The position numbers and the translations under genes are program-made. The notes under the pieces are model-generated. The model was not told where the DNA came from. It worked only from the letters and a program-made list of their open reading frames with translations, and did no database searches. From DAOTVS01 sp034436375 (lineage in GTDB: Bacteria > Chloroflexota > Anaerolineae > SpSt-313): DNA of 21,424 nt. The stretch covers positions 1-21,424 of the forward strand of contig DAOTVS010000116.1 in assembly GCA_034436375.1 (NCBI GenBank), written 5' to 3'. This document shows, in pieces, positions 6,448 through 13,414 of this stretch (within the stretch, counting starts at the first letter, position 1; every line of letters starts with the position of its first letter).

Positions 6448-8247
6448 ATGGATAGTATCCAAGAGGACGCAACCATCAAGGCGAAAGTCCAGAGGTTGCT
6501 CGCTGACGCGCACGAGATATTGGCAGAGAGGGACCTGCCGCAGTCTGTGCACGATGCCATCGAGCATTTGCGGAGCGAGCTGAGCAAAAAATGGGAGGAT
6601 CTGGCGGTCAATGCCGGTAGCAGCTCCCAGGAAAGCAAACGAACTATGGCAGAGAGTGAAATAACCAAGAAAGAGGGCGATGCGGGAGAGTTCCCCGCCA
6701 GAGATTACGCCTACGTGCCAGACCCCGAGGAGCCAAGTACCTGGAAATTGCGTCTAACAGCCACGCCTGGCGGCGAACCGGATGCTGGCATTGTTGGAGC
6801 CGCCTGCGCCGCATTGGGGAAGGGCTTCCGGGGACAAAAGGTGCAGATTCCAGCCAAGGACCTGCCCGCCGTCAAGGCGAGGGTCCGAGCGGCCTGGAAG
6901 AAGGCCAACCCGGACAAGGGCGATGATGAGATGCCTGATGTCATTAAAGAGGCGGCAATGCCCGCCGTCGCCAGGCAGGCCATGGCAGAATCCGAGTTCT
7001 CCTATGATGACATCCGCCAACTGCTGGACCATGCGGTCAACGCTGAGGCCAGCGCTGATAATCCAGGTGCAGAATCCACTGTACCTCTGTGCTGGGTGCG
7101 TGATATCTATCCCGACTGGTTTGTCTACTCGCTGGGCGCGACCTTATTCAAGCGCAGTTATGCGATTGACGATCAGGGCAGGGTTACGATGGGGGAGCCG
7201 ACTGAGGTAGTCGCCCAGACTGTGTATATGCCAGCAGCCGAGAGCGCGGTCCTCGAAACGGATTTCGTCGCACTGGAAGAGAAAGCAGTAGCGAAAGATG
7301 GCACGGCGGCGATCAAACTGATCCAGCCGGGATGGGGTTCCAGCGGTTACTACTCCGCCGATGTGCTCAAGCGGGATGGGCCGAAGGTGTTTCCCAAGGG
7401 AACGCATATGTACTGGAACCATCCTACTGCATCTGAGGAAGCGCAGCGCCCTGAGCGCGACCTGCGTGACCTGGCGGCAGTGTTTGTGAAAGATGCGTGG
7501 TTTGATGCGAACGGTCCGGAGGGTCCGGGATTGTATACCAAGGCCAAAGTATTGTCGCCCTACAAGGAGGCAGTTGAAGAACTCGCTCCCTATATTGGCA
7601 CGAGCATCCGTGCTTGGGGACAGGCCAAAGATGGAGAGGCCGAAGGGAAGAAGGGGAAGATCATTGAGCGTATCACTGTAGGTCGTAGTTGCGACTTTGT
7701 GACGGCCCCCGGAGCGGGCGGCCGGGTAGTGCAGATGTTCGAAGCGGCGCGGCACGGTGCTGCGCCCAACATTACGCAGGAGAGTGTTACCGTGGATGAA
7801 AAAGAGGCGCAGGCATTGCGCGAGGCTAACAGCGATTTGACTGCCCAGGTGCAGAGGCTGACCGAGGCCAATAATGTACTGCAGACCGAGGTGGCTCGTG
7901 TCAAAGAGGCCTTGCTGTTGCGGGAGGCCCGCGAGTTCGTTATGGCAACCCTGCCCGGCAACCTTCCAGAGCCCACGCGAGCGCGGCTGCTGGAGGCACT
8001 GGCTGTCAAGCCGGTGATTAAGGAGGGCTTGCTCGACAAAGAGACCTATAAGGCTTTGATCGAGAAGGCCGCTACCGATGAGATCGAATATATCGCCAAG
8101 GTGACAGGAGCGGGCCAGGTGCGTGGCATGGGCGCAACAGCCGCCGCTCAACAGGATGATGCCAGGCTCAAGGAGACCTTGAAGACGTACTTTACTGAGC
8201 TTGGTCTCAATGAGACCGCCGCCAACATTGCGGCGAACGGGAGATAG
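6448..8247 (+). CDS. Prohead protease-scaffold polyprotein
   Basis: 599 aa. Residues about 85-165 (YAYVPDPEEPSTWKLRLT ... RVRAAWKKANPDKGDDEMP) match the small module often placed beside phage proteases (DUF6582-like). Residues about 210-255 (CWVRDIYPDWFVYSL, LFKRSYAIDDQGRVTMGEP) form a second short beta module. The protease-like domain spans about 285-430, with H325 in MYWNHPT, S386 in IGTSIRAWG and an acidic residue, D416, in VGRSCDFVTAPG, in the order expected of an HK97/U35-type His-Ser-acid triad. A coiled coil at about 450-500 (ALREANSDLTAQVQRLTEAN) and a helical tail act as scaffold. Such a protein assembles the prohead, then cuts the scaffold and itself out. Start ATG at 6448 has GGAG 7-9 nt upstream. 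The triad is inferred from position. Confidence 0.85.
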   Translation: MDSIQEDATIKAKVQRLLADAHEILAERDLPQSVHDAIEHLRSELSKKWEDLAVNAGSSSQESKRTMAESEITKKEGDAGEFPARDYAYVPDPEEPSTWKLRLTATPGGEPDAGIVGAACAALGKGFRGQKVQIPAKDLPAVKARVRAAWKKANPDKGDDEMPDVIKEAAMPAVARQAMAESEFSYDDIRQLLDHAVNAEASADNPGAESTVPLCWVRDIYPDWFVYSLGATLFKRSYAIDDQGRVTMGEPTEVVAQTVYMPAAESAVLETDFVALEEKAVAKDGTAAIKLIQPGWGSSGYYSADVLKRDGPKVFPKGTHMYWNHPTASEEAQRPERDLRDLAAVFVKDAWFDANGPEGPGLYTKAKVLSPYKEAVEELAPYIGTSIRAWGQAKDGEAEGKKGKIIERITVGRSCDFVTAPGAGGRVVQMFEAARHGAAPNITQESVTVDEKEAQALREANSDLTAQVQRLTEANNVLQTEVARVKEALLLREAREFVMATLPGNLPEPTRARLLEALAVKPVIKEGLLDKETYKALIEKAATDEIEYIAKVTGAGQVRGMGATAAAQQDDARLKETLKTYFTELGLNETAANIAANGR

Positions 8248-8252
8248 AGAAT

Positions 8253-8615
8253 ATGGCTAAGAATATGGTCAACAAGCGGGGCGAGGCTATCAGCTTTGTG
8301 CCTACGAGTCCAACCAGCCCTGTTTCTGGTAGCCCGGTGCGTTTGGGCGAAATCCTGGGCGTGGCCATGGATAATCCGGGGGCTGGTGGAAATGCCGCCG
8401 GTGCAGTCAGTGTTTGGGTCGGCCCTGGCGTTTTCTCCCTGTCCGTGACCGATTCGCAAGCAACGGGCATTGCCCTGGGCGACAAGCTGTATTTCACAGA
8501 TGGTAATCCGCCGGTTATCAACAACGACAACACCAAACGCCTTTTTGGCTATGCGCTGGGGACAGTCGGCGCGAACGCAACAGCGACGATCAATGTCCTC
8601 CGTCACGTCAACTAG
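8253..8615 (+). CDS. DUF2190-like capsid decoration/stabilising protein
   Basis: 120 aa. A beta-rich protein with the pattern of DUF2190: an N-terminal MVNKRGEAISFVPTSP strand pair, a central VRLGEILGVAMDN and GAVSVWVGPGVFSL, then TGIALGDKLYFTDGNP and a C-terminal RLFGYALGTVGANATATINV. Members sit immediately before the major capsid gene and decorate or cement the capsid lattice, like lambda gpD in function though not in sequence. The gene starts 5 bp after the polyprotein stop with GGGAG upstream. Length is normal for the family. The position between scaffold and major capsid protein is strong supporting context. Confidence 0.85.
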   Translation: MAKNMVNKRGEAISFVPTSPTSPVSGSPVRLGEILGVAMDNPGAGGNAAGAVSVWVGPGVFSLSVTDSQATGIALGDKLYFTDGNPPVINNDNTKRLFGYALGTVGANATATINVLRHVN

Positions 8616-8680
8616 GTGCTACATCCTGCTGGTAGATGCAGGCAAAGACCATGGCGGCCAGTCCGCCGAGGAGAATACAA

Positions 8681-9853
8681 ATGGAATTCCTTGACCTTGT
8701 CGAGAGTATCCGCGCAGAAGAGGCGAACGTCAGGCGCCTGTTCGAGTCTGAGGGTACTCCTGTCCGCAACATGCGGAAGAACCCTAAGTACATGGCCAAT
8801 CTCGTGGAGGCAACCAAGCTGGTGGCTGATGTGTATAGCGGCCGGCTTCGGCCCCATTACCTGTCTGAGGCCATGACAACCTCTGATTTTCCCTATCTGT
8901 TTGGCGACATCATCGACCGGCAGCTGTTGGCAAACTACCAGGAGGCGCCATACTCCTGGAACAAGTTCTGTCACAAATCAATCGTTCCGGATTTCCGCCA
9001 GGTGCGCCGGCTGGTCATGAATGGCGCTGAGGGCACTCTTGATCTCGTTCCCGAGCGCGATGAGTACCCGCAGGTGTCTATGACAGATGCACGCTACACC
9101 TACGCCGTGCAGAAATATGGCAAGACGATCCCTATCAGCTGGGAAACCATTATCAATGACGACCTGCAGGCGTTCCGCGACATTCCCGAGCGCTTTGGCA
9201 AGAGCTGCAGGCGCACTGAGGAAAAGTTCGCCACCTCGCTCTTCTTTGGCTCGACTGGCCCCAATGCAACGTTTTTCAGCGACACCAACAACAACCTTGT
9301 ACACCTGGGTGCTACGCCCAATCCGCCGCTGTCGATGGCATCGCTGGAAGCCGCGATGGGCTATCTGCTGACCATGAAAGACGCCGACGGCCAACCGATC
9401 CAGATCAATCGTATGACGCTGATCGTGCCGCCACAGCTCATGATCCGCGCAGGGAACCTGATCAACAGCCGGGAGACGTGGTACAACGAGGGGCCTGGCA
9501 CCACGAATGAGCAGGTGCATATCCAGAACTGGCTTCGTGGCGCGGGCATCATCGATATGGCGGTCAACTATTACATCCCCATCGTAGCAACGACCAACGG
9601 GGCCACAAGCTGGATGCTGGTCGCCGATCCCAACGAGGGCCGTCCTGCTGCCGAGTTGGGTTTCCTGCGTGGATGGGAGCAGCCGCAGGTATTCATCAAG
9701 GTGGCCAACATGCAGCCCATCGGTGCAGGCGCTGTCAACCCGCTGGATGGCGACTTTGATACGGACAGCATCCTCTATAAGGTGCGGCACGTTCTGGGCG
9801 GGACCCTGATAGACCCGCGCATGGCGGTCGCGTCGAATGGGTCTGGCTCGTGA
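8681..9853 (+). CDS. Major capsid protein (Mu gpT-like, HK97 fold)
   Basis: 390 aa from ATG 8681, chosen because GAGGAG at 8668-8673 lies 7 nt upstream; the ATG at 8636 has no ribosome site and would add 15 atypical residues. The core DFPYLFGDIIDRQLLANYQ, then YSWNKFCHKSIVPDFRQVRR, and KYGKTIPISWETIINDDLQAF with IPERFGKSCRRTEE is characteristic of Mu gpT-type major head subunits: N-arm, then peripheral domain, then helix of the HK97 fold. The C-terminal half (TLIVPPQLMIRAGNLI, FLRGWEQPQVFIKV, ILYKVRHVLGGTLIDPR) is the closing part of the A-domain, with the conserved D-P-R near the end. Several hundred copies build the shell. It follows the decoration protein, as usual. Confidence 0.94.
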   Translation: MEFLDLVESIRAEEANVRRLFESEGTPVRNMRKNPKYMANLVEATKLVADVYSGRLRPHYLSEAMTTSDFPYLFGDIIDRQLLANYQEAPYSWNKFCHKSIVPDFRQVRRLVMNGAEGTLDLVPERDEYPQVSMTDARYTYAVQKYGKTIPISWETIINDDLQAFRDIPERFGKSCRRTEEKFATSLFFGSTGPNATFFSDTNNNLVHLGATPNPPLSMASLEAAMGYLLTMKDADGQPIQINRMTLIVPPQLMIRAGNLINSRETWYNEGPGTTNEQVHIQNWLRGAGIIDMAVNYYIPIVATTNGATSWMLVADPNEGRPAAELGFLRGWEQPQVFIKVANMQPIGAGAVNPLDGDFDTDSILYKVRHVLGGTLIDPRMAVASNGSGS

Positions 9854-10023
9854 TGAGCGCGCCACTGCCTGAACCGTACACCACGGAACAGGAATACCTG
9901 GCGGCCATTCTGAGGGAACTCCGGGCGCTCAATAACAAGCTGGGTGAGCGCCCGGATACCCCGGCTGAGCGGCCATCGGAAATACAGATCGAGGAGCCAA
10001 AGCGGCGCCGCCGCAAGGAATAG
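9853..10023 (+). CDS. 56-aa protein with basic C-terminus
   Basis: ATG at 9853 shares bases with the major capsid stop (TGATG) and runs to TAG 10021-10023. The peptide has an N-terminal helix (TTEQEYLAAILRELRALNNKL), a proline-rich linker and a terminal KRRRRKE. Short proteins with a helix and a lysine/arginine tail are common between the capsid and connector genes of siphoviruses; their role is not established. The stop/start overlap and the AAGGA ribosome site for the next gene inside its end show it is part of the operon. Confidence is good that it is translated, poor on role. Confidence 0.75.
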   Translation: MSAPLPEPYTTEQEYLAAILRELRALNNKLGERPDTPAERPSEIQIEEPKRRRRKE

Positions 10024-10026
10024 GCA

Positions 10027-10425
10027 ATGTCATTTACCTACGACCCGACTACCGCAATTGGGATTGTGCGGCTACTCATTCCGGACCGCAAACTGGACAA
10101 CTACATCTTCGAAGACGAGGAGCTCCAGGCGTTCATCAATGCAGAGCTAAACAGCCATCCCAAACGAGCCGCCGCCCTGGCGCTGGAAACTCTGGCCGCC
10201 GATGAAGCCTACGTCCAGAAGGCTATCCGCATCCTCGATCTGAGCACTGATGGTCCAGCGACGGCGCGCATTCTGCTGCAGCGGGCACAATCCCTGCGCA
10301 CACAAGCCGAACAGGAAGAGGCGGCGCAGGACGGCGGCGCCTTCGACTGGGCTGAGCAGGTAAGCGGCGATTTCAGCTTCCGCGAGCGTATGTACAACGA
10401 GTTCCTTCGGAGTCTGTCACAATGA
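10027..10425 (+). CDS. Head-tail connector adaptor (gp6-like)
   Basis: 132 aa, mostly helical: VRLLIPDRKLDNYIFEDEELQAFINAEL then ALALETLAADEAYVQKAIRIL and a last helix FSFRERMYNEFLRSLSQ. This is the signature of the small adaptor proteins that bind the portal ring (HK97 gp6 / SPP1 gp15 type), starting with a conserved I-P/D-x-x-x-D-x-x-F/I-x-D-E-E-L-x-x-F motif. The ring prolongs the portal channel after packaging. AAGGA at 10015-10019 is the ribosome site. It overlaps the next gene by ATGA (10422-10425). Position after the capsid gene is canonical. Confidence 0.88.
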   Translation: MSFTYDPTTAIGIVRLLIPDRKLDNYIFEDEELQAFINAELNSHPKRAAALALETLAADEAYVQKAIRILDLSTDGPATARILLQRAQSLRTQAEQEEAAQDGGAFDWAEQVSGDFSFRERMYNEFLRSLSQ

Positions 10426-10775
10426 CTGGTTTCGTGCATCCGCGTCTGCTGTCGTCTTTGGCCAAACTGTTCGATCAACGTGTGACCATCCAGCAGGCCA
10501 TCGAGACACAGGACCCATCAGGCCAGCCTGTTTGCTCCTGGCAGGATGTGTATGCGTCGCTGCCCTGCCGGCTGGCCCCTACTGGCGGACAGGAGACGCG
10601 GCTGCCGGAACAGATATACGCCATTTCGACGCACACCATCAGCATTGCTGGATACTATCCTGACATTACAGCCAAAATGAGGGCAGTGATCGACGCCATA
10701 GCCTATGACATTCTTAACGTCGGTTGCGACTCGGAGCATCTCACGACTCGGCTCAACACAAGGATTCTGACATGA
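10422..10775 (+). CDS. Head closure / head-tail joining protein
   Basis: 117 aa. The pattern LFDQRVTIQQAIETQDPSGQ, then SWQDVYASLPCRLAPTGGQE, and a last strand block (AYDILNVGCDSEHLTTRLNTRIL) fits the head closure family (SPP1 gp16 / phage head-tail joining), a small beta barrel that plugs the connector until tail attachment. The hallmark D-x-x-G-Q-P-V-x-S-W-x-D-V-x-x-x-x-P-C-R is present. It is coupled on both sides by ATGA overlaps, so connector components are made at matched rates. Length is usual for the family (100-120 aa). Confidence 0.88.
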   Translation: MTGFVHPRLLSSLAKLFDQRVTIQQAIETQDPSGQPVCSWQDVYASLPCRLAPTGGQETRLPEQIYAISTHTISIAGYYPDITAKMRAVIDAIAYDILNVGCDSEHLTTRLNTRILT

Positions 10776-11311
10776 GCCATGTTGTTGTCGACAGCCGCAT
10801 GGTCAACCTCGACAAGTTCGAGGCAAAGCTAAAAGAGCTCGACAAAGACACGCGGAGTGAGGTCATCGTTCGCGCCCTATGCTCTGGCGCGTTGCTCATC
10901 CAGAACCAAGCCAAAGAGAATGTGCATGCGAAACTTAACACCACTGGTCTGGCGACTGGAACGCTGGCGCGCAGTATCCATATCGGCAGCCATACCGAGT
11001 TGGCCAATGACTTTAGCGGTGGTGAGGGATACTCGGACATCGGTAGCCCAAAGCCAAGGGGATTTAAGGCGAGCGTCAGAATCGGGACTAACCTGGTCTA
11101 TGCGGCGATACACGAGTTTGGCGGCGTAATCCATGCCAAGAAGGCGCCAGCCCTAGTGTTCAAGACGGCAGATGGGCAGTGGCATCGAGTGACCAGTGTG
11201 ACAATCCCGCCGCGTCCTTACCTGCGCCCGGCATGGGATAAGAAGATCAATGCGGCGGTGAAAGAAGTAGGCGTGGCGTTGGGAAAACTGATCGAGGAGG
11301 CGATGAGGTGA
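10772..11311 (+). CDS. HK97 gp10-like tail completion/neck protein
   Basis: 179 aa from ATG 10772, overlapping the preceding stop (ATGA); an upstream in-frame start at 10724 lies inside the previous gene and lacks this coupling. The hallmark features are LDKFEAKLKELDKDTRSEVIVRAL, then ALLIQNQAKENV, a GTLARSIHIG segment, and the C-terminal half LVYAAIHEFGGVIHAK and IPPRPYLRPAWDKK, the HK97 gp10 family pattern (H-E-F-G and P-x-R-P-F/Y-L-R-P-A). The protein forms the neck or tail-terminator junction. The start is decided by the overlap. Confidence 0.9.
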   Translation: MSHVVVDSRMVNLDKFEAKLKELDKDTRSEVIVRALCSGALLIQNQAKENVHAKLNTTGLATGTLARSIHIGSHTELANDFSGGEGYSDIGSPKPRGFKASVRIGTNLVYAAIHEFGGVIHAKKAPALVFKTADGQWHRVTSVTIPPRPYLRPAWDKKINAAVKEVGVALGKLIEEAMR

Positions 11312-11682
11312 TCTCGGAAGAGCTCTTCGCCTATCTCTCATCGGATCCGGGAGTCTCGGCGCTGGTAGGCACGCGTATCTATCCTGAGCGGTTGCCTCAA
11401 GAGCCGACATATCCATGCCTGCTCTACCTGCGGGTAGATATAACGCCGGACTACTCACAGGATGGAGAGGATGAGACTCACAACGGGCGCTGGCAAATTT
11501 CGGCTTTTGCCAAGACCTATAGCGATTCACAGTCTCTGGTATCGGTGGTCCGGCAGGCCATGAGAGGATGGCAGGCAGTTTCTGGCTGTCCTGCTTATTT
11601 TCTCAACCAACAGCCCATACCGCAGCCACAGACGCAGGTGTACCAACAAGCACTCGATTTTGATCTGTATTGGAGGGAATAA
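11308..11682 (+). CDS. Tail completion / terminator protein (DUF3168-like)
   Basis: 124 aa, GTG start at 11308 overlapping the previous stop (GTGA) with GAGGAGG upstream. ISEELFAYLSSDPGVSALVGTRIYP followed by LPQEPTYPCLLY, a GRWQISAFAKTYSDSQSLV helix-strand unit and a final YQQALDFDLYWRE matches the DUF3168 family, which caps the tail tube and joins it to the head (HK97 gp10-neighbour / lambda gpU-like function). Length matches. Its position right before the tail genes is as expected. An alternative name is tail terminator. Confidence 0.85.
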   Translation: MISEELFAYLSSDPGVSALVGTRIYPERLPQEPTYPCLLYLRVDITPDYSQDGEDETHNGRWQISAFAKTYSDSQSLVSVVRQAMRGWQAVSGCPAYFLNQQPIPQPQTQVYQQALDFDLYWRE

Positions 11683-11924
11683 TGGAGCAGCCCTATATGG
11701 TGGGCAAGTGGCATGGGCTGAATAACTACCAGTGCCCATATTGCCCCTTTAACACATTGGATGAGGCAATGGCCATGCAGCACTATATAGACGCGCATGT
11801 GCCGCAACGCGAGCCACCTCCTGGAGTTCATGGGATGGTGCTTGTTGCTGACCGCCATGGGCGTCAAGTGGCCATGCAAATGACGGAGGATGACTATGCC
11901 TCGGCAGACACTAACCAAAACTAA
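11682..11924 (+). CDS. 80-aa C2H2-type zinc-finger protein
   Basis: ATG at 11682 shares bases with the previous stop (TAATG) and has GGAGGG nearby at 11672-11677. Residues around 17-39 (YQCPYCPFNTLDEAMAMQHY IDAHV) hold C-x2-C-x12-H-x4-H, the exact spacing of a classical C2H2 zinc finger, with the hydrophobic residues expected in the finger core. The remainder is a short beta-like tail (GMVLVADRHGRQVAMQM). Single fingers of this sort occur in phage structural modules, but their target is unknown: DNA, protein or simply a zinc-stabilised fold. It precedes the tail genes and is coupled in translation. No other known family is recognised. Confidence 0.8.
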   Translation: MEQPYMVGKWHGLNNYQCPYCPFNTLDEAMAMQHYIDAHVPQREPPPGVHGMVLVADRHGRQVAMQMTEDDYASADTNQN

Positions 11925-12246
11925 CGCGCCCGGCAGCTATGCGAGCTCTGGTGTTAAGGTCACGCTTGTTTCGGCCGACCCGACCAATAAAGAGCAGTTT
12001 GTGAGCACGGGCAAGGAGCTTGTCCTGGCCCGGAACACGGGAGGCTCTCCGTATACCGTGACGATCAACTCTGCGCCCGATCCCTATGGGCGCACAGCGG
12101 ATATTGCGAGCTACTCCGTACCAGCCGGGGAGATACATGTTTTTGGCCCGTTTCCGGTAACGGGGTGGAAACAAGCCGCATCTTCATACATTACCCTTGA
12201 GGCAAGCAATGCGGCTATTCAATGGGCAGTTATCGTACTGCCGTAA
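11896..12246 (+). CDS. Small beta-rich structural protein before the tail tube gene
   Basis: 116 aa. ATG 11896 is chosen over ATG 11890 because the latter sits at the end of the GGAGG ribosome site at 11885-11889. The gene overlaps the zinc-finger gene by 29 bp. The protein is beta-rich and low in charge, with KVTLVSADPTNKEQFVST, ELVLARNTGGSPYTVTINS, IASYSVPAGEIHVFGPFP and a C-terminal ITLEASNAAIQWAVIVL, resembling small head or tail decoration proteins with an Ig-like or jelly-roll fold. I do not assign a family. The position between neck and tail tube genes suggests a virion component. Confidence 0.75.
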   Translation: MPRQTLTKTNAPGSYASSGVKVTLVSADPTNKEQFVSTGKELVLARNTGGSPYTVTINSAPDPYGRTADIASYSVPAGEIHVFGPFPVTGWKQAASSYITLEASNAAIQWAVIVLP

Positions 12247-12257
12247 AGGAGTGAATT

Positions 12258-12686
12258 ATGGCAGGCCTTTCTAGCTTTGGCACTCTCTTCGAGATGGGAG
12301 ACGGTGGCGCTCCGGAAAACTTCACGACCATTGCGGACGTGCATGATATTTCGGGGCCAACGCTCAGCGCGGCGACCGAGGACGTTACGAGCCATAGCTC
12401 GCCCAATGGGTGGTCTGAATACATTACGACCATCAAGGATGCTGGCGAGGTTACTTTCAGCATTCATTATCAACCGACTGCAGCCACCCACAACGTCACG
12501 ACTGGCGTGTTGGCGGACCTCAAGAATGGGACGTTGCGGAATTACAAGCTGGTCTTTACTGACCCCTCGCATACTACGTGGTCATTTTCGGGCTATGTAA
12601 TCAAATTTGAGCCCAAGGCCCCCGTAAAGGGAAAACTGACGGCAGACCTCGGCTTCAGGCTCACCGGGCAGCCCTTACTGGCCTAG
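12258..12686 (+). CDS. Major tail tube protein
   Basis: 142 aa with AAAGGAG at 12245-12251. The N-terminal AGLSSFGTLFEMGDG, then FTTIADVHDISGPTLSAATEDVTSH and WSEYITTIKDAGEVTFSIHYQP, ending with FKFEPKAP-like strands and GKLTADLGFRLTGQP, is the pattern of lambda gpV-like/TP901-1-like tail tube subunits: a beta-sandwich ring stacked to build the DNA conduit. The V-T-S-H-x-S-P and Y-x-x-x-x-x-x-A-G-E-x-x-F motifs are characteristic. There is only one such gene and no sheath, so the tail is non-contractile. The tail chaperones follow, as expected. Confidence 0.92.
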   Translation: MAGLSSFGTLFEMGDGGAPENFTTIADVHDISGPTLSAATEDVTSHSSPNGWSEYITTIKDAGEVTFSIHYQPTAATHNVTTGVLADLKNGTLRNYKLVFTDPSHTTWSFSGYVIKFEPKAPVKGKLTADLGFRLTGQPLLA

Positions 12687-12713
12687 TTTGGCTCAGAGGG
12701 TAGAGGAGGCAAT

Positions 12714-13100
12714 ATGTCGCTTTTGACGCGAGAGCAAATACTGGGAGCACATGACCTGAAGCGGGAGCCGATTGAACTCCCGGAATGGGGCGGGGCTGCA
12801 TACGTCCGGGAGTTCACTGGCAGCGAACGTGAGGTGTTCGAGCAGTATGCGACGCGCTACAGTCAGGGCGAGGTGATAAGCGACATCCGGGCCAGGGTCG
12901 CGGCCTGGTGTCTGGTCGATGAGCAGGGCAAACGCATTTTCACTGATGACGACATTGCTGTCTTGACAGGCAAGTCCCCTCGGCCCCTGGTGCGCATTTT
13001 CAATGCCGTACTTCGCCTATCTGCGCTGACGCCTGAGGGACAGGAGCAGATCGAAAAAAACTCCGCGACTCCCCCCGAGAACGATTCTGGCACAAATTAG
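12714..13100 (+). CDS. Tail assembly chaperone, zero-frame product (gpG-like)
   Basis: 128 aa, strong GAGGAGG ribosome site. It begins MSLLTREQILGAHDLKREPIE, then VREFTGSEREVFEQYATRY and AWCLVDEQGKRIFTDDDIAVL, the usual pattern of phage tail chaperones that keep the tape measure protein soluble and guide tube assembly. Near its end the codons GAA AAA AAC carry a slippery heptamer (13055-13061); after it the zero frame is proline/serine-rich and unstructured (SATPPENDSGTN) and stops at 13100, while the -1 frame continues with conserved protein. So this is the short form of a gpG/gpGT pair, as in lambda. Confidence 0.9.
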   Translation: MSLLTREQILGAHDLKREPIELPEWGGAAYVREFTGSEREVFEQYATRYSQGEVISDIRARVAAWCLVDEQGKRIFTDDDIAVLTGKSPRPLVRIFNAVLRLSALTPEGQEQIEKNSATPPENDSGTN

Positions 13101-13118
13101 CCCTGGCGCTTGGGGGGA
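13055..13118 (+). promoter_or_regulatory. Programmed -1 ribosomal frameshift site with downstream stem
   Basis: A AAA AAC at 13055-13061 is a classic X XXY YYZ slippery heptamer, correctly phased with the chaperone codons (GAA AAA AAC). Eight nucleotides further, TCCCCCC (13070-13076) can pair with GGGGGGA (13112-13118), a 7-bp GC-rich stem around about 35 nt that could stall the ribosome. The slip joins the zero frame to the conserved frame ending at 13414. The location in the tail chaperone gene, just before the tape measure gene, is where such frameshifts are conserved in siphoviruses. Confidence 0.85.
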
Positions 13119-13414
13119 CGGTTGGAGAACTGAAACAACGCATGGGAGAAAGCGAATTTCTGGCCTGGCAGATATACGACAGAATCGAGCCCTTCGGGGC
13201 CGTCCGGGGCGATCTGCAAGCAGGAATTATCGCAAGCGTGTTGGGTAATCTGCTGGCCACACCGGACCGGGCATTGATGCCCCATGACTTTATTCTGCGG
13301 ATGGAAGATGACGGGCCAGGTGGACTGGACGAGGAAACGGCGCTGGCCAAGGTGGCGCAGTTGAATGCACTCTTTGGCGGGCAGGACCTGAGGGCGGATG
13401 AGCACAATCGCTGA
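13061..13414 (+). CDS. Tail assembly chaperone, -1 frame extension (gpT-like, DUF4035-type)
   Basis: Reached by the -1 slip, this frame adds 117 aa after residue 116, for a fused product of 233 aa. It begins with RERFWHKLALALGGTVGELKQ and then MGESEFLAWQIYDRIEPFG, the well-known motif of the second half of tail chaperones (ALGG-x-V-x-E-L ... S-x-x-E-x-x-W-x-x-Y-x-x-x-E-P-x-G, as in DUF4035/GpT proteins). The conserved residues start right after the slippery site and precede the ATG at 13142, so independent initiation there would lose half the motif. The end overlaps the tape measure start by 17 bp. The minority fusion chaperone binds the tape measure. Confidence 0.88.
   Translation, partial: LRDSPRERFWHKLALALGGTVGELKQRMGESEFLAWQIYDRIEPFGAVRGDLQAGIIASVLGNLLATPDRALMPHDFILRMEDDGPGGLDEETALAKVAQLNALFGGQDLRADEHNR

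Noticed and set aside
7144..8151. 335-aa antisense frame within the protease-scaffold gene
   Set aside because: It opposes a conserved multidomain gene and has no motif or ribosome site of its own.
7735..8247. Nested scaffold gene starting inside the protease-scaffold gene (lambda Nu3 style)
   Set aside because: An ATG exists just before the coiled coil but has no convincing ribosome site; kept only as a possibility.
8978..9865. 295-aa antisense frame within the major capsid gene
   Set aside because: The opposite strand encodes a clear capsid protein; the antisense product is His/Arg-rich shadow sequence.
13142..13414. Separate gene starting at ATG 13142
   Set aside because: Conserved chaperone sequence begins upstream of this ATG, directly after the slippery site, so frameshift expression explains it better.
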